Source: Paramarasmius palmivorus (lineage: Eukaryota; Basidiomycota; Agaricomycetes; Agaricales; Marasmiaceae). Taken from it: a DNA stretch of 64,000 bases. The position numbers and the translations under genes are program-made. Shown here in pieces: positions 20,735-31,553 of this stretch (positions are counted from its first letter, which is position 1; every line of letters begins with the position of its first letter). Below the pieces are notes generated by a model that saw only the letters and a list, made by a program, of their open reading frames with translations, did no database searches and was not told the origin of the DNA. The stretch spans positions 248,001 through 312,000 of the forward strand of contig JAYKXP010000048.1 in assembly GCA_037176845.1 (NCBI GenBank). The letters are read 5' to 3'.

Positions 20735-23062
20735 ATGAGAAATGTCGGCCATTCTCGAACCCCGAATAGGATTGACATACAGTACACCCCTTGCACCTTG
20801 ACTCCCATCTTTTTCCTGCAAGACCCGCCCTGCAATCTGACCATTCACCGACAACTGAATCTCGCAAGCTCCGTATTCTTGGTGTTCACAAACTCTCGGA
20901 ATTTCCACATCAGTGGTGGGCATTTTAGCAATGTAGCGGGGAATGTATATCATGTTGATCGTGCGTCTGCTCTCTCTTGCATTGAGAATTACTTCTGATA
21001 TTCATAAAAAAGCTCTCTATAGGCTCTGGGACTCCATACGAGACGTTGGAGCAGCTCACAACTCTGAAACGCGATATCCACCTCCCCAATGCCACCCAGA
21101 CACTCGAAAGGAAGTGTTAAACATCATTCGCACATGGGTTCATACTCCATCACGAGAGAGTGGTGTTTTCTGGCTGTATGGTCCTGCGGGTGCCGGAAAA
21201 TCAGCTATCGCTCAGACTATTGCGGAAAGAGGTCAACAAGACAGCTCTTTGGCCTCCAGCTTCTTCTTTTCGCGAGGGGATCCGAGACGGAATAGTGCAA
21301 AATATCTCTTTCTAACAATCGCCTACGGCCTTGCGTATTCCATCCCCGAACTTCGAGACCTTGTTGGACAAGCGATTGACAGGAATCCCGCTCTACTACA
21401 GGCTTCGCTTGAGGAGCAGTTCCAAAAGCTTATAGTAGAGCCTTGTAGGCTGCTGGATCAGCTACGTGATTACCCGTGGCTCGTCATTATCGATGGTCTG
21501 GACGAATGTGCAGGAAGCCGAGAACAACAGCGCATCCTCTCCATTATCACAACGGCTCTCTCCGGATGTATACGTCTACGTTTTCTCATTTGCAGTAGGC
21601 CAGAACCACCTATTCGTATTGCATTCTCTGCCGAGGAATTTCGGTCACATCTGCAGAGCGCTGTTCTGGATGTAACATTCCGACCAGCTCGCGATATCGA
21701 GATCTTCCTTTCTACCGAATTCGGTCGTATTCGTCAGGATCCCCTTAACGCCCACATCCAATTCCCCAATCCATGGCCAGAGCCCGGTGTGATTTGTGCA
21801 TTGGCGCACAAGGCATGCGGTCAATTCATCTACGCAAAGACCGTGGTCAAGTTCATCGACAACGAGTATTCAAATCCATGTACGCAGCTGCAGATAGTTC
21901 TCTCCCCAGAATCTCATTCGGGCCCGGAATTCGATTTGCCCTTCCGTGATCTCGACTTGCTGTACCATCAGATTCTTGCCTCGAATCCTCAGCGCTCTAA
22001 AGTACGAGAAGTTATTCAAGCTGTCATGGCAACTGGGATGCTTCTTCGACTCCACGATGGTACCTCGCGAAGCCTAGCTACTCCAAGGCATGTGGAGGCT
22101 TTGTTGGAATTGGAAGACGGCGAAGTTATCGCGACCTTACGAGGGATGCACTCTGTCCTTCACATCGGAGGCCCTACCGAGAGAATCCAGTTTCTTCACG
22201 CTTCATTCGGGGATTTTCTGCAAGAAAAGCAACGCTCCGGTTATTATTGTGTTGGAGACGTACGTGCTCAGCATCATGCTCTCGCTTGTCAACTCCTGCG
22301 ATTCATTCGTCGCTACTTCCCAGTCTGTAATGGCGATGGAAATGCATTACCGCTGCCACAGTGAGCATCCGCTATATATCGCTGAAATACCATGTTCTAA
22401 CCTGCAATTTTTTCTGTTATAGACGCGAGATATTCCATGCTGCGTGGGCCTGGGCTTATCACGTATCAGCATGCGACCTTGATGTTGAGCTTTTGGATGC
22501 CATCCAGAGTGTTGATTTCTCGGCCCATCTGGGATTGTATTTTAGTCGTTGCCTCTTTGATACGTATTTCATGGGCAACCTACGGAACTTCTTTTGGGGA
22601 ACGCAAGCACTGTTGGAGAAGCACGCTGAGGTACGTTTTCATCAAGATGGATAAGAAATGATATTCACCGTAGCGTTTCAGAACCCCATCATACAGCAGT
22701 TCGCTCGCTACAGAACACATCTTCGTGTGAAGCTATCAAGATCACAATTGGGACCGGCACTCTTGCTTCTCGATGGCGCTGCGAGAGCATTTTGCTGCAG
22801 CCTCCTTCCGTCCAACCCCCGTAGGTATGATCCACGAGGACCACGCAGCATTGGTTTACAGCTGTCGGAGGCTTCTGCGATGTTCCGCCCAAGAGACCTC
22901 GAGGTTATGTCAGTTGGAGGCCATTGCGGGTGTACGCAAGAGACTTCAGATAGGGTGTCCTACCTATGTACTGAGTCGCCCTGTGCCAACGAATACCATA
23001 TACAGCTCTCAGTCGCCATACTGAAGCCTGCAAGTTTGGAAGCAATTCAAGGAGACCAGTGA
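20735..23062 (+). CDS. Short NACHT NTPase (NLR-like), copy 1
   Basis: NLR-type STAND ATPase of the mushroom class. The N-terminal motif is NFHISGGHFSNVAGNVYHVD. After an intron (donor GATC/gtgcgt, acceptor AAAAAAG) the NACHT domain reads ALYRLWDSI, Walker A GPAGAGKSAIA, Walker B WLVIIDGLDECAG and the sensor-like FLICSRPEPPIR. A helical region follows, with YHQILASNPQRSKVREV and FLHASFGDFL, but no WD40, TPR or ankyrin repeats. Two more introns lie near 22362-22423 and 22630-22681. The protein stops at 23060-23062, about 100 codons earlier than copy 2, although matching sequence continues after the stop. The start is uncertain: where copy 2 has ATGTTC this copy has GTGTTC. 20735 is the nearest upstream in-frame ATG. 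Confidence 0.82.
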
Positions 23063-23690
23063 AGATCAAAACCTGCCAGGGCCGCGTTCTGCTTGTCTCG
23101 CAGTTTCCCTAGCACTGCACTTTATCTCTGCTCTCTCCTGGACTTCTGTGGGCCATGAAAGATTTTGAGCATGGTCCCTCGAACTTTCTTAGCATCACGT
23201 ATGGCATAGACGGGACAGATTACAGGTGAGGATAACACTCCGTGTAAGTAGATTCGAAGTGCTGAGGGATGGATGCTAGTCCGTTCTAGATGCGCGCGAG
23301 TCTGACCCCGAACTTATGCTCCGATTGGAGAGCCACGAAGCAAGATGCGAAATGAAGATGCATCGTATCGGCACCATCAATTCCCAGCCGACTAACCTTG
23401 TATAGCACTAGACTCGTCGCCGGATGCTTCTCTATCAGATTTTCTTGCCGTATGTACCATTCAGTCTGTCACCTGAGTGATACGTCGACTGACCCGAGGT
23501 GCAATCAACAGCAAATGTGCTGCGCAGCCTTTTTTTGAACCTCCCTCATCCTCTCTTCTCGTTTATCGGAACTACCGACAAGGCGACGACATACACCTTT
23601 GATCTCCATGTAAAGGATTCCCTCAGCACGAAAAATCGACTCCACCCAGACGGGTAGAGTACGAACTTTAGCCTCAGAGAAGAACTCCAG
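23063..23690. pseudogene. Decayed 3' tail of NACHT copy 1 and intergenic DNA
   Basis: Directly after the stop, translated sequence still resembles the C-terminus of the second NACHT protein (LCSLLDFCGP here against LCAILDLCGP there) but is broken by stops. From about 23200 no similarity is seen, up to the start of copy 2. Confidence 0.5.
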
Positions 23691-26350
23691 ATGCCGATGT
23701 CTATGTTCGCCAATTCTCGTAAATTTCACATAAGTGGAGGCCAGTTTAACAACGTAGCAGGGAACGTGTACCAGGTCGATCGTGAGTCCACCTTTTTGTA
23801 CTTTGATATCCGCCTCTGACTACTTCTTGCACCAAAAGCCCTTCGTACTCTCTGGGATGCCATACAAGACGTTGGCGCTTATCACAATTCCGAAACGCGC
23901 TACCCGCAGCCCAGATGCCATCCAAACACCCGGAAGGAAGTTTTAAGCAACATACATGAGTGGGTCCATACGTCCTCACAGGAAGGTGGAATATATTGGT
24001 TATATGGTCCTGTTGGGGCTGGGAAATCCGCAATCGCCCAGTCCCTCGCAGAAGTGGGCCAAGAAGAAGGCTATCTTGCCTCCAGCTTCTTCTTTTCCCG
24101 ACAGGATCCAAAACGAAACACCGCTCATCCTCTGTTTCTCACAATCGCATACGGGCTTGCAAACTCAATCCCCGAACTTCGGGACTTGATTGAACACGCA
24201 ATCCGGGAGAATCCTGATTTGCTACAGGCTTCTCTCGAGGAACAATTCCAAAGACTCATTGTAGAGCCTTGCAAATCCTTGAGCCACCTACATGATCAAC
24301 CGTGGCTTATCATCATCGACGGCCTGGACGAATGTATAGGTAGTCAAGAGCAACAGCGCATCCTTTTAATCATCGCCACTGCGCTCTTTGAGCGTATACG
24401 CCTATGCTTCCTTCTTTGCAGTAGACCTGAACCCTCAATTCGATTCGCGCTCAATGCCGATACATTCAAGCCATACTTGCATCGGGTTGCCTTGGACGAT
24501 TCGCTCAAACCAGGTCGTGACATTCAGATCTTCCTTACCGACGAGTTCAAACGTATTCGCAATGGCCCTCTCAAAGACCACATCCAGTTCCCGGATCCAT
24601 GGCCTGAGTCAGACGTCATTCGTGAATTGGCGCAGAAGGCATGCGGACAGTTCATTTATGCAAAAACGGTGCTCAAATTTGTCGATAACCAGTTCCAGAA
24701 TCCGTGCTCACAGCTACAAGTCATTCTTGGCCGAGCATCCCATCCAGATCGAGATACGGTCTCACCCTTTGGTGATCTTGACGTGCTATACCATCAAATT
24801 CTTACCTCGAACCCTCAGCGTGCAAAAGTGAAAGATGTTGTTCGAGCTGTCATAACAACCGGGGCGCATGAGCCAAGTTTAGCAACTCCACGACACATCG
24901 AGGCTTTGTTGGTGCTGCAAGATGGTGAAGTTATCTCGACGCTATGCGGGATGCACTCGGCGCTTGACATCGGCGGTCCAGAGGAGAGGATTCTTACCTT
25001 GCATACGTCGTTCATCGATTTCGCGCATGACCAGAAGCGGTCTGACTACTTCTTTGTAGGAGATGAACACGATCAGCATCATGCTCTTGCGTGTCATTTC
25101 CTCCGACACATCCGTCGCTGCTCTCAGGGGGAAGGTGACGAGCAGGCATTATCCCCACCTCAGTGAGTGGAGTCCACTCTTTGTCACGAGATGCTTACTC
25201 ATTTGGATGCTTGATTACTCTCCTAGACATGGAGTCTTCAACGCTGCGTGGAGAGGTTGGGGCTATCATAGTTCAGCAAGCCACCTGGATACTGAACTAT
25301 TGGAGGCTATCCGGAGCGTTGAATTTACAGTGAGGTTGAAGCTTTATCTTAGCCGCTGCCTCTCCAGCAGGCTGGACATGCAGTTTGATACATATGCCAT
25401 GCTCAAGTTGCAACACTTCTTCTGGGCAATACAAGAGCTGTCGCAGCACAATGAGGTGGGTTACTGTTCGACTTACTATGTTCAAATGTTCACGACAGCA
25501 TTGGGAATAGGCCAAATCCCATCCAGACTTGTACCGTACCATACGACGGTTCTCCCGTTACGGAACACGTTTTCGTGTGAAGCTAACAAAGTCCGAGAGC
25601 GAGAATGCTGGCACGATTCTTTCATTTTCCTCGTTTCTTAGTACCGCTGCAAAAGCGATATGTTTCCACGTCATTCCTTTCTCGAATTTCACTGGCAGCT
25701 GGCTGCACACTCTGCTGCAAGTACGGGTAGAGCTTCAGAACATTCTGGTTGACTCTCGCCCAAAGGACCTGCATGTTATCTCCGTTGGAGACGACTGCGT
25801 CTGTATGCAGAGGAGAGAGGTATCGGACTACGCCTCCTTGCGGTGCTCCGAGGCGCCTTGTGGCGATGTATACCATGTGCAACTATCTGTCGCCATGAGG
25901 GATCCTGCTGTCGAAGCAATCTATCGAGAGGACTGGAAACCACACCCTGTCACCAACCGCCTTCGCATGTCCTCAGATGACGATATAAATAGCGTTACCG
26001 ACGTCAAATTCAACTTATGCGCAATTTTAGACCTCTGTGGGCCGTGCCCACAACTTTTGAAAGTGATACCTCGACTTTTCTCTAGAATCGAGTGTAGCGA
26101 GGATCGAGATGGGATAGTGAAATGGCTCAAGGTCAGCTTAGCTTAACATGCCGGCTCAACATGTATGCTAATGAAATGATAGTCCTTTCCAGACAAATAC
26201 AGCTATGAAACGTCTAGTTTGATAGCACAGATAGAGGGCAACTCCGATGGTTGTTCAGGAAGCCTGGACTCTGATTCTGACTCAGATAGTGATAGCTGGG
26301 GGTACTTGAATGATAGCTCTGACTCCGACTACTGTATTCTAGGTAGTTGA
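23691..26350 (+). CDS. Short NACHT NTPase (NLR-like), copy 2
   Basis: Tandem paralogue of the previous gene. It starts MPMSMFANSRKFHISGGQ, then FNNVAGNVYQVD. An intron in VDR/ALR is followed by the NACHT domain: Walker A GPVGAGKSAIAQ, FFFSRQDPKRN, Walker B WLIIIDGLDECIG, LLCSRPEPSIR. Helical sequence follows with TLHTSFIDFAHDQKRSDYFF. Further introns lie near 25165-25227, 25455-25518 and 26131-26180. The last exon adds an acidic Ser-Asp run (SLDSDSDSDSDSW) and ends CILGS at 26348-26350. No repeat-type sensor domain is present. By analogy with known fungal NLRs it may switch on a partner through its N-terminal motif; that is inference. Confidence 0.85.
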
Positions 26351-27352
26351 CCGTCGGAGAATGTAGGCTCACTGACAGTGAAAGTGTTCGCTGAACATTG
26401 CTGATTGACGCGTCGAAGTCGGCGTTTGCATTATTTCAGTTTCGGATTCGTAGCTTTCTCTCTTCCACGTTGAAAGATCATGATCCAGGTTAACATCACC
26501 TCTGGAGGTAGAATTCTGTGAAAACCCAAATCCTCCAAGGTCGACATTGCCGACTGAATCTAGAACGCGCGGCCCGCCTCTCTCTTTTACCACAACCACT
26601 CCTACTTCGATGCTCCGTCTACCCCGCAAAGAAAGGTGTCTACTGCATTTTCACAGACCAACAGAATCGTCGGAGGTCTGTATATGTGTTTTATTTATGT
26701 CGAGTGGGGTTAAAAACATTGATTAGGTGTCTTTTCACGCCGTCTGGCCGTCTCTAGACGAATCATATATATAGACTGAGCCAAGTCATCTGAGCGAACA
26801 TGATGCTGCTATGGACTCTAGGGATCTGGTGCGCTCATTTCCCTTGGTTCTTTGCTGTCGTTTGATACGAGGTATACACTACAGAAAAGGATCCTTCCAG
26901 GCTTTCAGCTTCAAGCCAACAGCAGCGACGAAACGCCCGCACCAATGGCTCAAATACCTGAATTTGCACTCGAACCACAACCCCGACCCTCACGAAACTG
27001 GTTTGATCGTCATCATGATTCAAATTTCATGCCTCGCCTTCATAGAAGCGATCTGGTGGATGAGTGCGGTTTCCCATGTTATTGTATGTCCAGAAATCAT
27101 GCATTCATGGCTGACGTCTTTATAGAGAGCTGCTCTTTTGTTGGTTGCCCTTCCTCGAGGATGAGAAGAAAATGACGTACCTGAAGATGTCAAGCCGGGC
27201 ATTGGTGTCTTAAAACTGGAGAAACTTTGTCGTCGGTGTCACTTCGAAACCACCATCACCTTCACCCCAGGCCTTTCGACCTTATCTACCCAGCTACTTT
27301 TCTTACTCGAGAGGAACTTTCATCCTCACACGCTCGATTCTCCATCGCAGGC
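26351..27352. other. Intergenic with a doubtful short frame
   Basis: An ATG at 26811 (MDSRDLV) with a possible intron and a protein-like stretch further on (PRPSRNWFDRHHDSNFMPRL) hint at a small gene, but splice phases lead to stops. I found no join longer than about 100 codons. Confidence 0.3.
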
Positions 27353-28091
27353 ATGGACAAGTTTCAAACCCAGGCACGAGGAGAGGAGACAGAAGGCCTC
27401 AGCGAATGGAAGAAACGGGCTCCGTATAGGATTCACGAGCCCAATGACAAGTTTGACGTCAAGTACGAGGCAAATTGTCATTGCGAACGCGTCAAGTACC
27501 AGCTCAGCCGTCGTGAGCCCCTTGACTCCAAGCTATGTCATTGTACAACTTGCCAGACTCAGCACGGTGAGCTACTTATACCCACGGCGTAGCTTAGGCT
27601 CACTTTCCTGATCTCTTTAGCCGCGCCATTCCAATGGGCCGCCATTTTCCACAAAGAAGACATCAACTTTACGAATGGTCACCATGACCTTGAGTGGTAC
27701 GATCCGACAGAAAAATCGATCGAGCACAAGCTTCCCTGTAAAGTCCGCTGTGCGTATTGTCATTCGCCTATCATGGATGAAGGGAGAAACATGATTCTTC
27801 TCTTTCCGAGTTTGATTCACTTGCGTACGGATGAGGATAGATCGTATTTCAAACCAAGGTGAGTAAATTCTCGACACGGGCTACGAAGTGCTGATGACAA
27901 AGTATGCTTGTAGATGCCATATGTTCTATGGCCAGCGTGTCATGGACGTTCCGGATGGCTTGCCGAAGTGGGCCGGGATGAGCAATGAGAGCGAGTTGAT
28001 TGAGGACAGTCCACCGGAGTTGGTAAGGGAACGTGAGCGGAAGAGGGAGAAGGAGCGTGAGGAGCGATTTAGGAACGGAGAGAACGCCTAA
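27353..28091 (+). CDS. GFA / CENP-V domain zinc protein
   Basis: Small zinc-binding protein of the GFA (glutathione-dependent formaldehyde-activating-like) superfamily. It begins MDKFQTQARGEETEGLSEWK. The zinc ligands show as CHCERVKY, then LCHCTTCQTQH, then CAYCHSP; between the last two are PFQWAAIFHKED and a beta-rich segment. Introns fall after QTQH and after YFKPR. The C-terminus is a highly charged helix (RERERKREKEREERFRNG). The start at 27353 is chosen because upstream in-frame sequence begins at a non-ATG codon. Family members often have no known substrate, so I do not assign formaldehyde chemistry. Confidence 0.85.
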
Positions 28092-28910
28092 AATTGTTCG
28101 AAGCAGTGTATAGTACAGTCACCGTATACAAAGTCAGCGTAGTATTGTACCATACTACTTATACAGTATGAAGCCCTCGATAAGTCACTGATAAGTCAAT
28201 GAATGCTTGTCATCGATCTTCGATTTGTCCAGGAGTTTTGAATTTCCATGGATCTTTCATTGGCGGTGACTGCTACGTGCTACGGCAGGAACTAGTGCCT
28301 TCGGAGGGTAATTCGAACTCCTTTCACCATAATGGCTTTTTCAATGAGATAGAGCAGAGAAAGAGACTACAAAGAACGCACTGCGAGTGAACTGCTTTTG
28401 CTTGATATACTCTTGCTTGATATCTTCATAATCTGACTCGATCCTCCTCAAGACCTCTGCCATCCTACGAAACCTGGCTTCTGAAATAAAGGCGAGAATT
28501 CTGAATTCTTTTGGTCTCCGTCTCTGCCATGTACATGCTTTCCTGCAAATTGGGGCTTGTAGCAGTTGTGGATAGCCTTAGGTCTGGATATTGGGCACGT
28601 TCGGTGTCGGCGAGTACTTTTGCAGATGTGGTGTTGAAGTTATCGAAGTCGTCCTTGTCGCTGCGTAAAGTTGCACGCTGTTGTAGGGAGGTACAAAGGG
28701 CCGGGTGTTGCGAGGGTGTTGTGTCAGGCAAGAGAGAGAGAACCATCTATCTATCTATGAACCACGTTCTTCTCCACCAACGGCAACCATGGCCTCCTTG
28801 TTTAGCGCCAGTGGAGAGGTCATGGGGCTGAATTCTCCTGCACTCACAGCAGTATACAGCATTAGTTCCTCGTGCATCTTGGCTTCTACCACAACTCGGA
28901 TTCCACTGGC
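28092..28910. other. Intergenic, no supported gene
   Basis: Short frames on both strands without domains. An ATG at 28789 opens a 57-codon frame that runs past the start of the next gene in another frame; the next gene's own ATG at 28911 is better because it leads straight into its conserved N-terminal motif. Confidence 0.4.
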
Positions 28911-31102
28911 ATGTCCTTCTTCCGTTCGTCTGGCTTCACCTTTCGAGGCAACCCAACTATAAACAGTGTCAGCGGAGACCAATACAACGTTACACAGCAC
29001 ATATGTAGCGATATTGCGCAAAAACAATCAACAGAGTATGATCAGGTGAGACTTGTTGTCCATGGTGTTTGAACGCGATAATTGAATGCTTCAGTTTCGC
29101 ACTGTAATCCGTGGTGATATTCATCGGCTCAAGGACCTCCATGAATACACCTTCAGTGGATGTAAAAGAGTCATATTTACAGCCGAATTGCTGTTAACAA
29201 AGATGAAGAAATCGAAATCAAAGGTGACGGTCTTTTCGTACAAAGGTCCGGCAGCGCACGAAGTAAGCACTACTTTGGATGAATCAACCACCTGCGTCAT
29301 TGACTCAATGACAAGATGTGGGAGACGGATTTCAAAGAATACTCTCAGAGGCAGTACGCAGCACGCTTACCATTGACACTTCCACATACCCTATTCTGAT
29401 ATGCAGTGAACTCTAGAAGCGTCAACACATTCCAGCTTTTCGGGATCAATAGGTCGGATATTCCATCACTTATCTTCTACGATGGTGCGCTGCGTGCTTC
29501 TCCTGCCCGTAACCGCACTAATTGACGACATCAGAGCTCATTCCCATCGCTCAGGCATTTTCCGGCCGAAAGATCGACTTTTGGCTTGGATTATATCTTG
29601 CTCACATACTCGCCGACGATGATTGGAAGGAGGAACAATATTTTGAGGAACTTGACGACGAAGACAGACGATGTGCCTATTGGCACCATCCCAAACACGT
29701 CTACGGCAGGATAGGCGATCAACATATGTCTGATCGATGGATCAATTCTCGGACGAAGGAAATATGCGACGGTCCGTCTGGACCAGAATTCAAGCTCAGG
29801 CTCTTCACATATGACGCTGCTCCGCTTAGTGTACCCTTGACCATTGATATGCTGGCAGAGGGCATGCCTTTGCGATACTTTTGCACGCGCGGGTCTGAGG
29901 TGGACGACAGTGTCTTGATGCACGTTATTAGTCGATATAGGCAGTTACCACTTGAGAAGGTTGGCGCCTCCCATGAAGAAATCATAAGCAGACTTCCGTG
30001 GGCAACCCTAGATGCAGTGCATCATCCGAGTTCACTCTCTGGCGGTCTTGCTTCTAGCTCAGAGGATTACTTGAATGTAGAATGGCATTCCGTCGGTGAC
30101 ACTCTCAGCAACGCAATACCTTTCCTGGGTGGAGTGACACGGTGAGTACCCAAGACTACCAAGTCCTGTTCATTGCTCAAAGGCTGCGGCAGGTTCCGTT
30201 TCGAAAGATCTGACTGGCCTCCAGAGATTTTTGGCTGTTCTCCTCAATCTGAATCCAGCGTCATTGAATTGTCAAAGCAGTGGCTCGCACAGGCCCATAA
30301 GGTCTTTACTGCCTTGGACATTTCAGCCAAAGATTGGGAGCGCTGTTGTTAGTTTATTCCGTGCATATACTCGCCTCTGACTGATATAACCTTGCAGTAT
30401 TAGTGACAATCGATGATCATATCTCTCTGACCGAAGACGGAGATGACGTGCTTGTCTCGTTTATAAGAAGGCTGAACTCTGGGTTCGAGATATCCCAGGA
30501 TGCGCTTCAATTTCTCGATGCTGCTAGCGATGACTCCGACAAGGAAGCTTCCATCGACGAACCGGCGATAGATGAAAAACCTGTCGAAGCAATAGACGAG
30601 GAAGACAAGGATCCACAGACCGCCGATTCGGATCAACCTCCCATATTCCTTTTCATACATCCAGTACCCTTGGCATTCCCAAAACTCTTGCTGTGGACGA
30701 AAAACAGCCATTACTGGTCCTTCGATGAAGATGGCAGCACCGAGATACCCGAAGAGATGTACGAGGGACTTGGGATTGTCAAGCTCAAACCCAAGTTCTC
30801 TATCAGAGCTTTACGTTGGCCGACACATTCATACGACGCCATTCGGGAGTGGCAAGTTGCTCGAGGATATGACCCCACGACTGCGGATTTTGCAAAGTCT
30901 TTGGGATATCCCGAGATTCAGATGGCAAAACCGTCTTCGTCGCCACCAGCCAAAGATGATGACCGAGGGACTAGTGCCGTTCACGGTGAGTTGCCATCAT
31001 GCTTTCATCATGTCAATATCAACGACTCGTTGTTACGCAGAAAATGAAAAACCGTATTATGTAGCGGTGCCGGATATGGATATTCTTGCATTTGGATTCT
31101 AA
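28911..31102 (+). CDS. Kinase-like (probably inactive) mushroom protein with GNxxxNSVSGDQY N-terminal motif
   Basis: Starts MSFFRSSGFTFRGNPTINSV then SGDQYNVTQHI, a motif related to that of the two NACHT genes. After an intron, IRGDIHRLKDL, VIFTAEL, KVTVFSYKG and FQLFGINRSDIPSLIFYDEL follow the order of a protein-kinase N-lobe as I recall it from a large agaric family. The usual VAIK lysine is not in place, and I find no HRD or DFG. The C-terminal half has FLFIHPVPLAFPKLL, YWSFDEDGSTEIPEE and ARGYDPTTADFAKSLGYPE, typical of the same family. Seven introns join cleanly; the last (GTTCACG/gtgagt) leads to the end MDILAFGF at 31102. Likely a pseudokinase scaffold or receptor; the role is unknown. 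Confidence 0.7.
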
Positions 31103-31553
31103 ATCGGAGCTCAGGTTATGCAGCCTCAGTTCGATAGATTTAGGTACCTCTTGTCCAGTTATCGTTCGCAGACAAGATACACCCGAGATAGGACTCCTTG
31201 TCTTCAATGTATTGCGTACACTTGGTCGAAGAGTATTATATTCAATGGTCTGGCCGAAGAGCCGATGGAGCAGAAGATATGCGTAAAAGAGCGTCGGGAT
31301 GGTACATGAAAAGCTACAAAAGAATCGGAAAGGAGCGTTTAGGTTACGAGGTGATACCATACTAAGTCACGATAGTGAGGATGTTAATGAACGTACAGGT
31401 TAAGAGCTAAAAGATACAACAAACGAAAAGAGACGACTTGAGACCAAGCTCGCAGTCAACAAATACATAAATGAACACGGAAATTCCACCGCGGAGCAAA
31501 TTATCTGGAATCAAAAAATAGAACTGTCATGACAATGTCCCGGAACCACACTT
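31103..31553. other. Intergenic; left end of the second cassette copy
   Basis: No gene. From about 31276 it matches 14875 onward, the 3' flank of the HNH-like gene. Confidence 0.5.

Noticed and set aside
26811..27175. A mating-pheromone-type small gene
   Set aside because: No C-terminal CaaX box, and the possible splices run into stops.
27227..27352. Longer N-terminus for the GFA protein
   Set aside because: The upstream frame opens at a non-ATG codon; the first in-frame ATG at 27353 fits better.
30973..31047. Kinase-like protein ending at 31047
   Set aside because: That end lies inside a good intron (GTTCACG/gtgagt ... ACGCAG); splicing gives the family-like end at 31102.
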